Shown: positions 8,029-16,883 of the stretch, piece after piece | How the letters are laid out: each line of letters begins with the position of its first letter | Position numbering within the stretch: position 1 is the stretch's first letter | From: Paenibacillus alkaliterrae | GTDB taxonomy: Bacteria; Bacillota; Bacilli; Paenibacillales; Paenibacillaceae | Assembly (NCBI RefSeq): GCF_021532375.1 | Contig: NZ_JAKGAP010000024.1 | Location: forward strand, 1 to 64,000 | Direction: 5' to 3' | DNA length: 64,000 bases | Program-made: the position numbers and the translations under genes | Notes under the pieces: model-generated | What the model was told of the DNA's origin: nothing | Database searches by the model: none | The model's input: the letters and a program-made list of their open reading frames with translations, nothing else

Positions 8029-8846
8029 GCCTTCGCTTCACCCGCTTGCTTCGCCTTCCAAATGACTTCCGCCTCGGTTAGCTGTGTATAATTGGGAACA
8101 AAGAGATGGGGATCCTCGATCAGCCCAGCCTCTAACCGCGTACGGCCAAGTGCCGCTACCCATCGCCCCTCTTGAACGAATGGCTGCAGCTTAACGTCTA
8201 CGCCAGCCGCTTCGCCAAGCTGCTTCAGCCGCTCCGCTTCAGCTTCATGCAAAGTTAAATCGCCAACAAGTGAAATGCTTCGGACGCTGCCTTGCCCGCG
8301 AGTATGGAATTGCGCTGCCAGCTGGTCTACCCATACGTTCATAAGGCGAACGCCGTCATCGGCCCATCGCATCCACTCCGCATCGTTCGTCATGGAGAAG
8401 GCAGCAGAGTACACTTGGCCTCGTCTGGCATCCATAATAGGCAGCACCCAATGCTCTCCAGCCTTGGCATCCGCCGCACCGACTGCATGTACCAGCCTTT
8501 GATGCCATGCACCGCAGGCAAGCGCCTCTAAGCTGGATACGCCAACGAGCGGCTTGTTCCACACCCATGCCAACGTTTTGGCCACTGCAACCGCGATTCG
8601 CATACCCGTATAGGAGCCGGGACCATTGCCGACTGCGATCGCCGCAAGCTCATTATCCTTGACTCCGCTGCTTGCAAGCATTTCCTTTATATGCGATACC
8701 ACATGAACCGAATGGTTTCTCTCGGCTAACGATTGAATTTCCGCTAATACGTCATTGCCGTTTATAATAGCAGCGGCCATGGATGCCGTGGCTGTATCCA
8801 GCGCCAATATCGGCCCCGGCTGGTGTTTCTGCTCTACTCTCATCAT
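8025..8846 (-). CDS. tsaB: tRNA threonylcarbamoyladenosine biosynthesis protein TsaB
   Basis: Non-catalytic partner of TsaD in t6A synthesis, with an ASKHA fold. About 273 residues from ATG 8846, which overlaps the tsaE stop (ATGA). A GTG 11 codons earlier lies inside tsaE and is less likely. The N-terminal ILALDTATASMAAAI strand-loop and VGNGPGSYTGMRIAVAVAKTL are diagnostic. It is somewhat longer than E. coli TsaB, as in other Bacilli. Confidence 0.93.
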   Translation of the reverse strand: MMRVEQKHQPGPILALDTATASMAAAIINGNDVLAEIQSLAERNHSVHVVSHIKEMLASSGVKDNELAAIAVGNGPGSYTGMRIAVAVAKTLAWVWNKPLVGVSSLEALACGAWHQRLVHAVGAADAKAGEHWVLPIMDARRGQVYSAAFSMTNDAEWMRWADDGVRLMNVWVDQLAAQFHTRGQGSVRSISLVGDLTLHEAEAERLKQLGEAAGVDVKLQPFVQEGRWVAALGRTRLEAGLIEDPHLFVPNYTQLTEAEVIWKAKQAGEAKA

Positions 8847-9337
8847 TCCGCTCCTATCTCGTTTAAAGCTTTGCACCATGCGGCATACCGCTCGCCGATG
8901 CCGGTTATCCCGATACGACGCAAATCGCCGCCCAAATGCTCAATATTCAACTCCAGCCGTTCGGTTGGCAGCAGCTCTTTAATCAAGCTTGCCCATTCTA
9001 CGATCGTCACACCGTCGCCGTAAAAATAATCGTCTAAACCGAGCTCGTCCGCTTCCTCGGACGAGAGACGGTATACATCCATATGGTAAAAGGGAAGCCC
9101 TTCCCCTTCGTATTCTTTAATAATTGTGAAAGTCGGACTATTTACAATCCCTTTCACGCCGATTGCTCCGGCAAAGGCTTGCGAGAACCGTGTTTTTCCT
9201 GCGCCAAGATCTCCGTCAAGCGCCATCAAATCACCCGGTTTCACCCAAGCGGCCAGCTTCTGCGCCAAAGCAACCGTATCCTGTTCCGTATGCGCCAGCC
9301 AAATGGCTTGCTCTACCTGTTGTTGCATGCTGTTCAC
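8843..9337 (-). CDS. tsaE: tRNA threonylcarbamoyladenosine biosynthesis ATPase TsaE
   Basis: P-loop ATPase that drives the TsaBD cycle. 164 residues. Walker A is GDLGAGKT, followed by the family VNSPTFTIIKEYEG and FYHMDVYRL motifs and the VEWASLI block. Start is GTG 9337 or ATG 9328; both follow closely on the thiL stop at 9342. It overlaps tsaB downstream. Members run about 150-165 residues, so it is full length. Confidence 0.93.
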   Translation of the reverse strand: MNSMQQQVEQAIWLAHTEQDTVALAQKLAAWVKPGDLMALDGDLGAGKTRFSQAFAGAIGVKGIVNSPTFTIIKEYEGEGLPFYHMDVYRLSSEEADELGLDDYFYGDGVTIVEWASLIKELLPTERLELNIEHLGGDLRRIGITGIGERYAAWCKALNEIGAE

Positions 9338-9341
9338 CCGT

Positions 9342-10469
9342 TCATGACGAAAAATGATTGTACCCTTGTTTCTTAAGCTCTACTCGGTAATCTTGATGTC
9401 CTGCTGCTCTGCCCGCATAGACCAAGTCATTGCGAACAAGCTCGACGCCTGGCGATCCGGCCTCGGTTTTCCCGATAATAAAGAAAGGAATGCCTTCTTT
9501 ATGAAAAATAGCTCTCGTCTCCTCGGCGGCCCCGGCAGTCATCGTTCCCAGCAGCGCATAATCTTCTCCGCCGTTCAGCATCCACTCCAGAGGATCCATA
9601 GAGACTCTCGAAGCATACGCTGCCATGCTGCCGCTCTTCGGCAGCTGTCTCTCCTCAAGCACCAATCGCAACCCGGACGCCTCGGCTATTTCCCAGGCTT
9701 CGCTCGCAAGACCGTCGCTTACATCATTTAAGGAGTGGCAGCTTCCCCTTCCTAGCAGCAGCCGACCCGCACGCACGGAGGGGCTTGGCCGCTGATGCGC
9801 CTGCAAAAGAGCGGCAACCTGCGCGGTCTCCATGTCGCACCTGGCCGCAATAGCCTCGCACACAGCCTGGTCTTCCTCGGCCGCTTTACACCCAGCCCCG
9901 CGCTCCTCCTGCGCCAGCAGCGCGTGCAATCCTGCCGCCGCCATGCCTACGGCGCCGGTCACAAACACCGCATCGCCCGGCATCGCGCCCGAGCGGCGCA
10001 GCTCGCGCCCCGCCTCAACGGTTCCCGTCACCGTCACGGCGACAACCAAATGCTGCGGCGACGAGGTCGTGTCGCCTCCAACAACGGCAACCCCATAGCG
10101 CTCGGCGCATTCGTACAGCCCATCATACAGCCTCCGCATCCGCTCCGGCTTGTACGAAGGCGGTACGCTGACCGATACGAGCGCATGCAAAGGCACGCCG
10201 CCCATCGCGGCAATATCGCTAATGTTGGCGGCAAGCGCCTTATAGCCGACATCCTCGTCCCGCATCGTCGACTGCTTGAAGTGGACGGTCTCCACCATCG
10301 TGTCGACCGCCAGCAGCAGCCGCTTCGGCTCCGCTACGCCGTCCGCCGCCGCGGCAGTGTCAACGACAGCGGCGTCGTCGCCTATGCCGATGACAACTCC
10401 GCGCTGACGCTGCCAATCCTCCGATTGCCGCTGCGCCGTCCAATGATGAATACGTGCAAACTCGTCCAA
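9342..10469 (-). CDS. thiL: Thiamine-monophosphate kinase
   Basis: ATP-dependent phosphorylation of thiamine monophosphate to the diphosphate cofactor. 375 residues, slightly long. The AIR-synthase-like fold shows GIGDDAAV, the metal-binding AVDTMVE...HF, ALAANISDIAAMGG, VVGGDTTSS and NDVSDGL, all ThiL signatures. It starts with TTG at 10469, eight bases after AAGGAG. Residues 175-215 form an Ala/Glu-rich insertion. It is the first gene of the t6A operon, as in many Bacilli. GC content is visibly higher than in flanking genes. Confidence 0.94.
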   Translation of the reverse strand: MDEFARIHHWTAQRQSEDWQRQRGVVIGIGDDAAVVDTAAAADGVAEPKRLLLAVDTMVETVHFKQSTMRDEDVGYKALAANISDIAAMGGVPLHALVSVSVPPSYKPERMRRLYDGLYECAERYGVAVVGGDTTSSPQHLVVAVTVTGTVEAGRELRRSGAMPGDAVFVTGAVGMAAAGLHALLAQEERGAGCKAAEEDQAVCEAIAARCDMETAQVAALLQAHQRPSPSVRAGRLLLGRGSCHSLNDVSDGLASEAWEIAEASGLRLVLEERQLPKSGSMAAYASRVSMDPLEWMLNGGEDYALLGTMTAGAAEETRAIFHKEGIPFFIIGKTEAGSPGVELVRNDLVYAGRAAGHQDYRVELKKQGYNHFSS

Positions 10470-10508
10470 TGCGATATCTCCTTCAGCTTTTATACGATAC
10501 TACCATCA

Positions 10509-11390
10509 TTAGTGTATATCCCGTTTCTTAAACCGTCCGCCCTTCACATCGTGAATATTGCCGACGGCAAGAAACGCGACCGGGTCCAGCTCGTGGACGA
10601 TCGACTTCATCTTCGCTTCCTCGAGCCGCGTAATCACGCAAAAGATTACCTTCTTGCTGCCGCCCGTAAAGCCGCCTTCGCCATGCAAATACGTAACGCC
10701 GCGGCCGAGCCGGCTCATGATGGCGGCACCGATCTCCGTCGATTCCTCGCTAATGATCCAGACCGCTTTCGATTCGTCGAAACCTTCAATCGTAACATCG
10801 ATCATTTTGAAAGCAATATAATACGCAATGAGCGAATACATCGCCCTATCCCAGCTATAGACGAAGCCCGCGCTGCCGAGAATGAACAAATTAAAAAACA
10901 TGACCGTCTCGCCCACGGAGAACGGAAGCCGCTTATTAAACAAAATAGCGACGATTTCCGTACCGTCGAGCGAGCCGCCGAACCGTATGACCATGCCGAC
11001 GCCGATCCCCAATATAACCCCGCCGAAGATCGCCGCAAGAAATGGTTCAACCGTCAAGGGATCAACGGGATGCAGCAGAAACGTGCCGACCGACATAACC
11101 GTTACGCCGTAAAGCGTCGACATGGCGAAGGTTTTGCCGATTTGCTTGTAACCGAGAACGAGAAAAGGCAGATTTAATATAAATAGAAATAGTCCAAGCG
11201 GCAAACCGGTCAAATAGGAGCTGATGATGGATATGCCGACGATACCGCCATCGATTATTTGATTGGGCACCATAAAGATTTCGAGTCCTACCGAGACCAG
11301 AGCTGCGCCGAGCGTAATAAACAGTACTCTTCGCAGTACCTCGAGCCTGGAGAGCTTGTGGTGCTGTAATGTACTCATATAAGAACGCAC
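10509..11390 (-). CDS. YitT family membrane protein (DUF161 + DUF2179)
   Basis: Integral membrane protein of unknown biochemical role, widespread in Firmicutes. 293 residues. An N-terminal half of about five helices includes the family motif FMVPNQIIDGGIVGIS and the GGSLDGTE loop. A soluble C-terminal DUF2179 domain (from about residue 225) contains YLHGEGGFTGGSKK. The start is uncertain: GTG 11390 with AGGGGA just upstream, or ATG 11378. It lies 40 bp before thiL and may be co-transcribed. No substrate can be named. Confidence 0.88.
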   Translation of the reverse strand: MRSYMSTLQHHKLSRLEVLRRVLFITLGAALVSVGLEIFMVPNQIIDGGIVGISIISSYLTGLPLGLFLFILNLPFLVLGYKQIGKTFAMSTLYGVTVMSVGTFLLHPVDPLTVEPFLAAIFGGVILGIGVGMVIRFGGSLDGTEIVAILFNKRLPFSVGETVMFFNLFILGSAGFVYSWDRAMYSLIAYYIAFKMIDVTIEGFDESKAVWIISEESTEIGAAIMSRLGRGVTYLHGEGGFTGGSKKVIFCVITRLEEAKMKSIVHELDPVAFLAVGNIHDVKGGRFKKRDIH

Positions 11391-11462
11391 GTCCCCTATT
11401 TGATCTATTTGTTAGTATTTTACCTTAAACCCTTTCATATTTAAAGCAAGACTCCCATTATT

Positions 11463-11519
11463 GCAAAAAGAAACCTTCCCATTTATCGGCATGCTTGACG
11501 CCGAAAGGAAGGTTTCTTC
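11463..11519 (-). terminator. Intrinsic terminator after the 117-residue gene
   Basis: AAGAAACCTTCC pairs with GGAAGGTTTCTT, with an inner CGGC/GCCG pair, and runs into TTTTT on the minus strand. It separates the small gene from the YitT gene. Confidence 0.75.
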
Positions 11520-11528
11520 GAGCCGCAT

Positions 11529-11882
11529 TCAGCCGATTACCGCGAATGCCTGTACGCCCGCAGGTATCGTTCTCCTGCGGAATATTATGCCGGCATTGTC
11601 ATACAACACAAGCCTATAGGATACGGTTGTCAGCGTGCCTACTCTGCTGAAAAAGACAACCCCGAAACGGTCGAAGCGCGCGGTTTGCACAAGCCTATTG
11701 CCTCTATATAACGCTGCATTAAAGCCTGTCGTATTAAAAGGAACTCCATTGCCCGCCACCCATAATATGGTTAGCACGTTAAAGGTCGGTCCGTTTTGAA
11801 GCTTACCGACAATAGTCGTCTTGTTAAACGCCTTGCTCTTGCCCTTTGGACCAAAAAATGGCGGTTTGACCCGGTTAGCCAT
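11529..11882 (-). CDS. Small beta-rich protein of unknown function
   Basis: 117 residues with a convincing ribosome-binding site (AAGGAGTGATGAC before ATG 11882) and its own terminator, so a real single-gene unit. I do not recognise the family. The N-terminus is basic and Gly/Pro-rich. The rest reads as alternating beta strands with few acidic residues and many Arg and Phe. No signal peptide, Cys or membrane helix is seen. The look is of a small secreted- or spore-surface-type protein, but this is only an impression. Confidence 0.65.
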   Translation of the reverse strand: MANRVKPPFFGPKGKSKAFNKTTIVGKLQNGPTFNVLTILWVAGNGVPFNTTGFNAALYRGNRLVQTARFDRFGVVFFSRVGTLTTVSYRLVLYDNAGIIFRRRTIPAGVQAFAVIG

Positions 11883-11982
11883 GTCATCACTCCTTCTCGC
11901 ATTACATTAAGCTATGCAAGGGAAGGAGGATTGGTATGGTCAAGTACTATCGGCATGTATCTATTTTTTTTATACTGCAACC

Positions 11983-13065
11983 TTACAGCTCTTTTACGAT
12001 CGTAATAAACAGCTCATTCTTAAGCTCGATTTCGTAAGGCTCCTTCGGCTGCGTGCCATCCTTCTCCATAATGATGCGCACCCGCGGGCGATGAACCGCC
12101 AGCTCGTTATTTTCCGATACGACTCCGACCTGTCCGGTGCTGAGCAGAAGTGAGGTTGATATCGGATAAATCGATATATGCTTGCAGAACAGCTTAATCA
12201 AATCCAGATCGAAGAAGGTGCCGCCTGCGGCGAACAAAAATTCGATCGCTTCGCTGGCGGTATACCGTTTCCGGTGCGGCCTCGGCGATGTCAATGCGTC
12301 GAACGTATCGGCGATGCCGACAATTTGCGCATACATATGAATGTCGTCGCCTTTAAGGCCCCTCGGATAGCCGGAGCCGTTAAACCTTTCATGATGCTGC
12401 AGCGCGCAGTGTGCGGAGACGATCGATATATCGTGATATTTACGTAAAATATCAAATCCTTCCTTGGCATGGCTTTGTACGATCATTTGTTCTTCTTTCG
12501 TAAAACCTCCTGTATGCGAGAGCAGCTTCGGGGAAATTTTGGTCATGCCGATATCGAATAGCAGCGCGCCGATTCCGAGCTCCTCGAGCTGATTGCGGTT
12601 AAAGCCCTTTGCGATTCCCATAATGCCCGCGAGCACCGCAACGTTAAATGAATGTTGAAACAAATAAGCATCCTTAGCATGAATGCTCGTTAAGTTGACA
12701 AGCATATTCGGTCTTGCAGCCAAATCCTGCATGATTTGTCCGAAAATCGCCCGGAAGTTGCGCCCCATGTCAGGCGCGATCGTTCTCCCTTTCGTAACGG
12801 GCTGATCTTTGAAGGAGCTCATCGTTTTGAAAATCATATCGACCGCTTGCTTGCGCGTTTCCTCACGGATGGTGTCCTCGGGAATCAGATCCGCCGTCAA
12901 ACCATCTTCGACGAATAAGAAATCGATTCCAAAATTGCGCAATCGCTCGATATAACGATCGTTTAGCTCAACACCCTCTCCAAGAAGGACATTCCCGTTT
13001 TCCTGAAAGATGGGCTTGGCTATTTTGTCTCCCGGCTTGACCTGATCAATTTGCACTTTTCTCAT
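11983..13065 (-). CDS. HD-GYP domain protein with a replaced HD histidine
   Basis: 360 residues from ATG 13065 (AGGAACG upstream); the longer reading to 13209 overlaps the GGDEF gene and is rejected. It has an N-terminal DUF3391-like segment and a C-terminal HD-GYP domain, the fold of cyclic di-GMP phosphodiesterases. GYP is present (HHERFNGSGYP, residues about 224-234), as are H138 and H199. The metal-binding HD pair reads F170-D171 in ALLFDIGMTKI, where active relatives have HD and usually DIGK. Loss of this His should impair metal binding, so it may be a c-di-GMP binding or regulatory protein. It follows the GGDEF gene closely, suggesting a paired unit. Confidence 0.88.
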   Translation of the reverse strand: MRKVQIDQVKPGDKIAKPIFQENGNVLLGEGVELNDRYIERLRNFGIDFLFVEDGLTADLIPEDTIREETRKQAVDMIFKTMSSFKDQPVTKGRTIAPDMGRNFRAIFGQIMQDLAARPNMLVNLTSIHAKDAYLFQHSFNVAVLAGIMGIAKGFNRNQLEELGIGALLFDIGMTKISPKLLSHTGGFTKEEQMIVQSHAKEGFDILRKYHDISIVSAHCALQHHERFNGSGYPRGLKGDDIHMYAQIVGIADTFDALTSPRPHRKRYTASEAIEFLFAAGGTFFDLDLIKLFCKHISIYPISTSLLLSTGQVGVVSENNELAVHRPRVRIIMEKDGTQPKEPYEIELKNELFITIVKEL

Positions 13066-13099
13066 TTGATTTCGTTCCTGCTTTCGATATCCGGACTTC

Positions 13100-14785
13100 T
13101 CATGCCAGTTTTCTTTTGACCATACGGTTGCGTCCGTTGAATTTGGCTTCATACAGTGCCGCGTCAGCCTGCGCGAGCAGTTCCCGCAGAAACGCTTTCG
13201 GATCGGCAAGGTCGGAAGGCTCGAAATGCTCGATGGAAATAACGCCCATGCTTATCGTGACGGATAATACATGCTCGTTCATGCCCGTCTGCACCTTATT
13301 TAATTCCACCGCTTCCATGACTCTTTCCGCAATGATATCCGCCTGTTCCCGGTTCGTATGCGGCAAATATACGGTAAACTCCTCGCCGCCGTACCGCGCC
13401 AAAACATCCGTTAGCCGAAGCGTGCCGCGAACAGCATCGACCGTGCTGCAAAGCACCTCATCGCCGACCAAATGGCCGTACTTATCATTGATCGCTTTGA
13501 AATAATCGAGATCGAACAAAAATACGGAAAACGGAATGCCGTACCGTATATTCGTAACGACCTCCTGCTCCAGCTGCTGCAGCAAATAGCGCCGGTTATA
13601 ACAGCCGGTCAAACCATCCGTAATCGCCATATGCTCCAGCTTCTTATTCGCTTGAAACAGCTCGTCCTGCATAATAAGCAGATCCCGGTTACGGTCCTGC
13701 AACTGCTCATTCTGACGGTTCGTCTCCTCTACCAGCAGCCTTAGCTCCGTGACGTCCTGAAAGGTGAGAACTCTACCGACCGGCGTTTTCTTCTGGTTCA
13801 GGATCGGTGCCGACTGTACGATCACATGGCGGTATTTATCGAAAACAACCGCGAACTCAAACTCCAGCCGCTCGAGCGGACGTTTCCGCTGCGCGTCGAA
13901 AAAGGCTTCAAATTCCTTCGCGGAATGCCCTCTAAATTGCGAGGCCAGCACGGCGGAGTTGAATTTATCGCCTATTCTAAGCCGAATGATCGGCTTGATC
14001 ACTTTGTTCACTTCAATAATAATGTCATTCTCATCAAGCACGATGACGCCCATCGACATCGTGTTCATGACGTCGCGTTGAACCGTTTGAATAATGTCGA
14101 ACACCTTGTTTCGGCCGATCGCGTACACGAGATAAACGGCCGCTACCGCCATGCCGGCAGATACAAGCGGAATGTAACGAGTAAAATAATCGATAAAAAA
14201 TACGTTTATAGCCAAATCTGCAAGCGAGAACAGAAGAAGCATGATCATGCCGTTCATCGCCGTCTTGACTAAGGTCCGCTGCCTGACCGACTCCTCTCCG
14301 CGCAGCTTGTACACCATAATGGTAACGGATACAGCCATGTATAGAACCAATTGGCCGATCATAATCCAATACAAAGGTCCGTGCTGGAGCTGCTTCAACG
14401 GATCAAGATGATCATTGATTCTCAAAAACATCCCGTTTGGATTAATGACCACTGCGGCGACGGAGAGAAGCGCGGGTATCGATAAAATGAACAATCGGCT
14501 CTTTCGTATCACATACGACTGGCCGGTAAGAAAAACGATGAATACAAACCATCCTACTCCCAATAAAGAAAGGCCTACATAGGAAACCGTAAGGTAGAAG
14601 ATTCTGAACAGGGCTGAGGAGCTCGTTTGCGAGATAAATTGGGATAGAGGCCAAATCATAAAGATGATATGCAGTAATAAGTAGATTCGGTGCAGTACCG
14701 TAACGGAGCTTGAAGCAAACACGTAAAAAAACAAGCCGAGCAGCACTAGAAACATACTAAAGTCTAGCCAGATCATCCATTCCAA
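13100..14785 (-). CDS. Membrane diguanylate cyclase (7TM-PAS-GGDEF)
   Basis: Synthesises cyclic di-GMP from GTP. 561 residues. Residues 1-230 form seven membrane helices of the histidine-kinase N-terminal 7TM type. A PAS domain (about 240-355, MGVIVLDENDIIIEVN) and a short coiled coil follow. The GGDEF domain has an intact active site, GGEEF (about 466-470), and a retained inhibitory site RLTD five residues upstream. It should be an active, product-inhibited cyclase controlled by a membrane signal. Its stop lies only 35 bp before the HD-GYP start, so the two are probably co-transcribed. Confidence 0.92.
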   Translation of the reverse strand: MEWMIWLDFSMFLVLLGLFFYVFASSSVTVLHRIYLLLHIIFMIWPLSQFISQTSSSALFRIFYLTVSYVGLSLLGVGWFVFIVFLTGQSYVIRKSRLFILSIPALLSVAAVVINPNGMFLRINDHLDPLKQLQHGPLYWIMIGQLVLYMAVSVTIMVYKLRGEESVRQRTLVKTAMNGMIMLLLFSLADLAINVFFIDYFTRYIPLVSAGMAVAAVYLVYAIGRNKVFDIIQTVQRDVMNTMSMGVIVLDENDIIIEVNKVIKPIIRLRIGDKFNSAVLASQFRGHSAKEFEAFFDAQRKRPLERLEFEFAVVFDKYRHVIVQSAPILNQKKTPVGRVLTFQDVTELRLLVEETNRQNEQLQDRNRDLLIMQDELFQANKKLEHMAITDGLTGCYNRRYLLQQLEQEVVTNIRYGIPFSVFLFDLDYFKAINDKYGHLVGDEVLCSTVDAVRGTLRLTDVLARYGGEEFTVYLPHTNREQADIIAERVMEAVELNKVQTGMNEHVLSVTISMGVISIEHFEPSDLADPKAFLRELLAQADAALYEAKFNGRNRMVKRKLA

Positions 14786-14892
14786 TACGGTTCACCCATT
14801 CATTTGACAGCCATCTTCTTCCATTGTAGCAAATGTTAAAAGCATCGACAATTGCCTAATTCAAAAATCGGCAATGCAAAGCGGATGGATCC

Positions 14893-16083
14893 TTATTCTG
14901 AAGGAGCCGGCCATCGCTCGGACAGCATTTGCTCCAATGCCGGTGAAATACTCAAAAACTGCCGGAATTGCCGGTACTGCTCCCATTTTTTCATAGAAAG
15001 GCCTTGCTGCTCGTTTCTGACCGCTCGAATCAGCAGATTTTTGGGAGTGTGCTCAGGATCGACAAACTCCAGCATTTGAACTTTATAGCCTAGCACCTCA
15101 AGAAGGGTTCCCCTGACAGCGTCCGTCGTTAAAGCCGCGAAGCGCTCCTTCAGCAGACCTTGCGATAAAATCGGCGACAGCGTATCGCTGCTGATTTGCC
15201 GGAACAGCTCATGCTGGCAGCACGGCACCGACATGATGACCGACGCTCCCCAATTGACCGCCTTCGCGAGCGCGGCATCCGTTGCCGTATCGCAGGCATG
15301 CAGCGTCACAACCATATCCGCCGCCTGCAGTTCCTCGTACTCGGCAATATCGCCGACCAGGAAATGCAGCTTATCATAGCCCAACTTTTCAGCCAGCTCC
15401 GAGCAGAAGGCAATGACATCGGCCTTTAAATCAAGCCCGACAATGTTGATGCTCCGCTGCTGCTCCACAGCTAACAGATGATAAAGGGCAAAGGTCAAAT
15501 ACGATTTTCCGCAGCCGAAATCAACGATTGTAAGCTCGCGGCCGGTCGGCAAATAAGCAAGCACATCGGTTACCATTTCGAGAAATCGGTTGATTTGCCG
15601 GTATTTATCCTGCTTCTTCGCATGGACATGGCCTTCCGGCGTCATGATGCCGAGCTCGACCAGGAATGGAGCCGCTTTGCCCTCCTCCAGCACGCGCTGC
15701 TTCTGCCGATTGTGCTGAAGAGCCGCCTGCCGGGCCGTACCGGTTGGCGGCTTCGTTAGTACGGCCGCCTTGCCCTTTTTATTAAACAATAGCTGCACGT
15801 CCGCTTCCGGCGTCTTTATAAGCGCTTGGCGGTATTGAAGCTGAAGCAGCTCGATAAGCCGTTCGCCGGCCTGCACGCCCGTTACATTATCATGCGTAAC
15901 CTTATTCGCAGCGTGATACTCGAATTGGTAATGAAGCCCGTTCTTCAGCATGACGGGCCGAATGACGGTTTTGGGAGCTGCTGATCCATCCTTGCGCTTA
16001 GGCTGGCTCAGCGTTGCCTGCAGCAGCTCTCCTGCCCGAATCCATCTGCCTATGTCTTGCTGCCATTGCTCTGTCATGCGCAT
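14893..16083 (-). CDS. SAM-dependent methyltransferase (Methyltransf_32 type)
   Basis: 396-residue cytoplasmic protein. The C-terminal half has a class I methyltransferase fold: motif I VDFGCGKSYLTFAL (about residues 190-205), an acidic GLDLKAD loop, a LHACDTATD block and VPCCQHEL. These resemble the domain shared by METTL25- and Trm13-like proteins. The N-terminal half (30-150) is a family-specific region probably for substrate binding. The target, perhaps RNA or a ribosomal component, cannot be read from the sequence. Confidence 0.82.
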   Translation of the reverse strand: MRMTEQWQQDIGRWIRAGELLQATLSQPKRKDGSAAPKTVIRPVMLKNGLHYQFEYHAANKVTHDNVTGVQAGERLIELLQLQYRQALIKTPEADVQLLFNKKGKAAVLTKPPTGTARQAALQHNRQKQRVLEEGKAAPFLVELGIMTPEGHVHAKKQDKYRQINRFLEMVTDVLAYLPTGRELTIVDFGCGKSYLTFALYHLLAVEQQRSINIVGLDLKADVIAFCSELAEKLGYDKLHFLVGDIAEYEELQAADMVVTLHACDTATDAALAKAVNWGASVIMSVPCCQHELFRQISSDTLSPILSQGLLKERFAALTTDAVRGTLLEVLGYKVQMLEFVDPEHTPKNLLIRAVRNEQQGLSMKKWEQYRQFRQFLSISPALEQMLSERWPAPSE

Positions 16084-16175
16084 GCCTGCTTTCTACAAAG
16101 TGTTATGAAACAAAAACTTGCTGTTTACGCGCAAGCTTTGACTGATTTCTCTACATTTAGCGACTTACGCTGTCC

Positions 16176-16820
16176 TTAATGCTGCATAAGAGCCGAGAGC
16201 CCTTGCTCGACTTCATCGCGCGGCAAGCCGCCCGCCAATAGACGCTCGTCGCTCTCCAGCAGCATCCGTCTATAGATAGCTGCCGCCTCCTCCGTCCAAA
16301 GCGCGTTATCCTCCAGCAGCTCATGCATCACATTTTCGGCCCTATCATATCGCCCTTCCGCTATATGCCACTCGATTAGGAGCCGCTTGGTCGGAACGGG
16401 CAGCTCATAAGGCCGCAGCTCCTCCAGCAGTTCCGCGATTTGCTCCCGGGGCTCCGCGATGGTCGGCTCTGCGCCGGCAAGCGACAGCCTGACGAACAGC
16501 TGCAAAGCTTTCACATTGGCGGAAAAGCTTTCATCCTCCCGTCCCAGTTCGCCGCTAATTAAAGCCTCCTGCTTCATCAATAAGGCGATAGCCTGCATAT
16601 GGTCGGTTTCCAGTACTCCGTTCGTCGTCATCACCTTCATCAGATCCTCGTCAGACAAAGAACGAATGAGCTTGCTGCTTAATCGAAAGCGCTTATCGAG
16701 CAAATCATCGATCACGAGCAGCGCCTCCTCTTGCTTGCGCTCGCGCCTCAAATTCATAATTTGTCCGATCGCCTCGGTCATTTGCTCAACCATTCTCATA
16801 AAATAATCGCGCTGAAACAA
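16176..16820 (-). CDS. DUF6483-like helical repeat protein
   Basis: 214-residue all-helical protein without signal or membrane segment. The TTG start at 16820 follows GGGAGGGG at good spacing. Repeated helix pairs (for example RLLIEWHIAEGRYDRAENVM) suggest a TPR-like solenoid. It matches my recollection of a Bacillales family of unknown function. It lies between the methyltransferase and the hydrolase on the same strand. No enzymatic motif is visible. Confidence 0.65.
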   Translation of the reverse strand: MFQRDYFMRMVEQMTEAIGQIMNLRRERKQEEALLVIDDLLDKRFRLSSKLIRSLSDEDLMKVMTTNGVLETDHMQAIALLMKQEALISGELGREDESFSANVKALQLFVRLSLAGAEPTIAEPREQIAELLEELRPYELPVPTKRLLIEWHIAEGRYDRAENVMHELLEDNALWTEEAAAIYRRMLLESDERLLAGGLPRDEVEQGLSALMQH

Positions 16821-16883
16821 AGGATTCCCCTCCCATTTCCTGCCTTTTAGCCGTGATACCTTATCATCCTGAATGGAGGCTCA

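Noticed and set aside
9795-11177. A 460-codon open frame on the plus strand
   Set aside because: It is antisense to thiL and the YitT gene in a GC-rich stretch. The product is Arg/His/Pro-rich low-complexity with no domain. Both genes beneath it are well supported.
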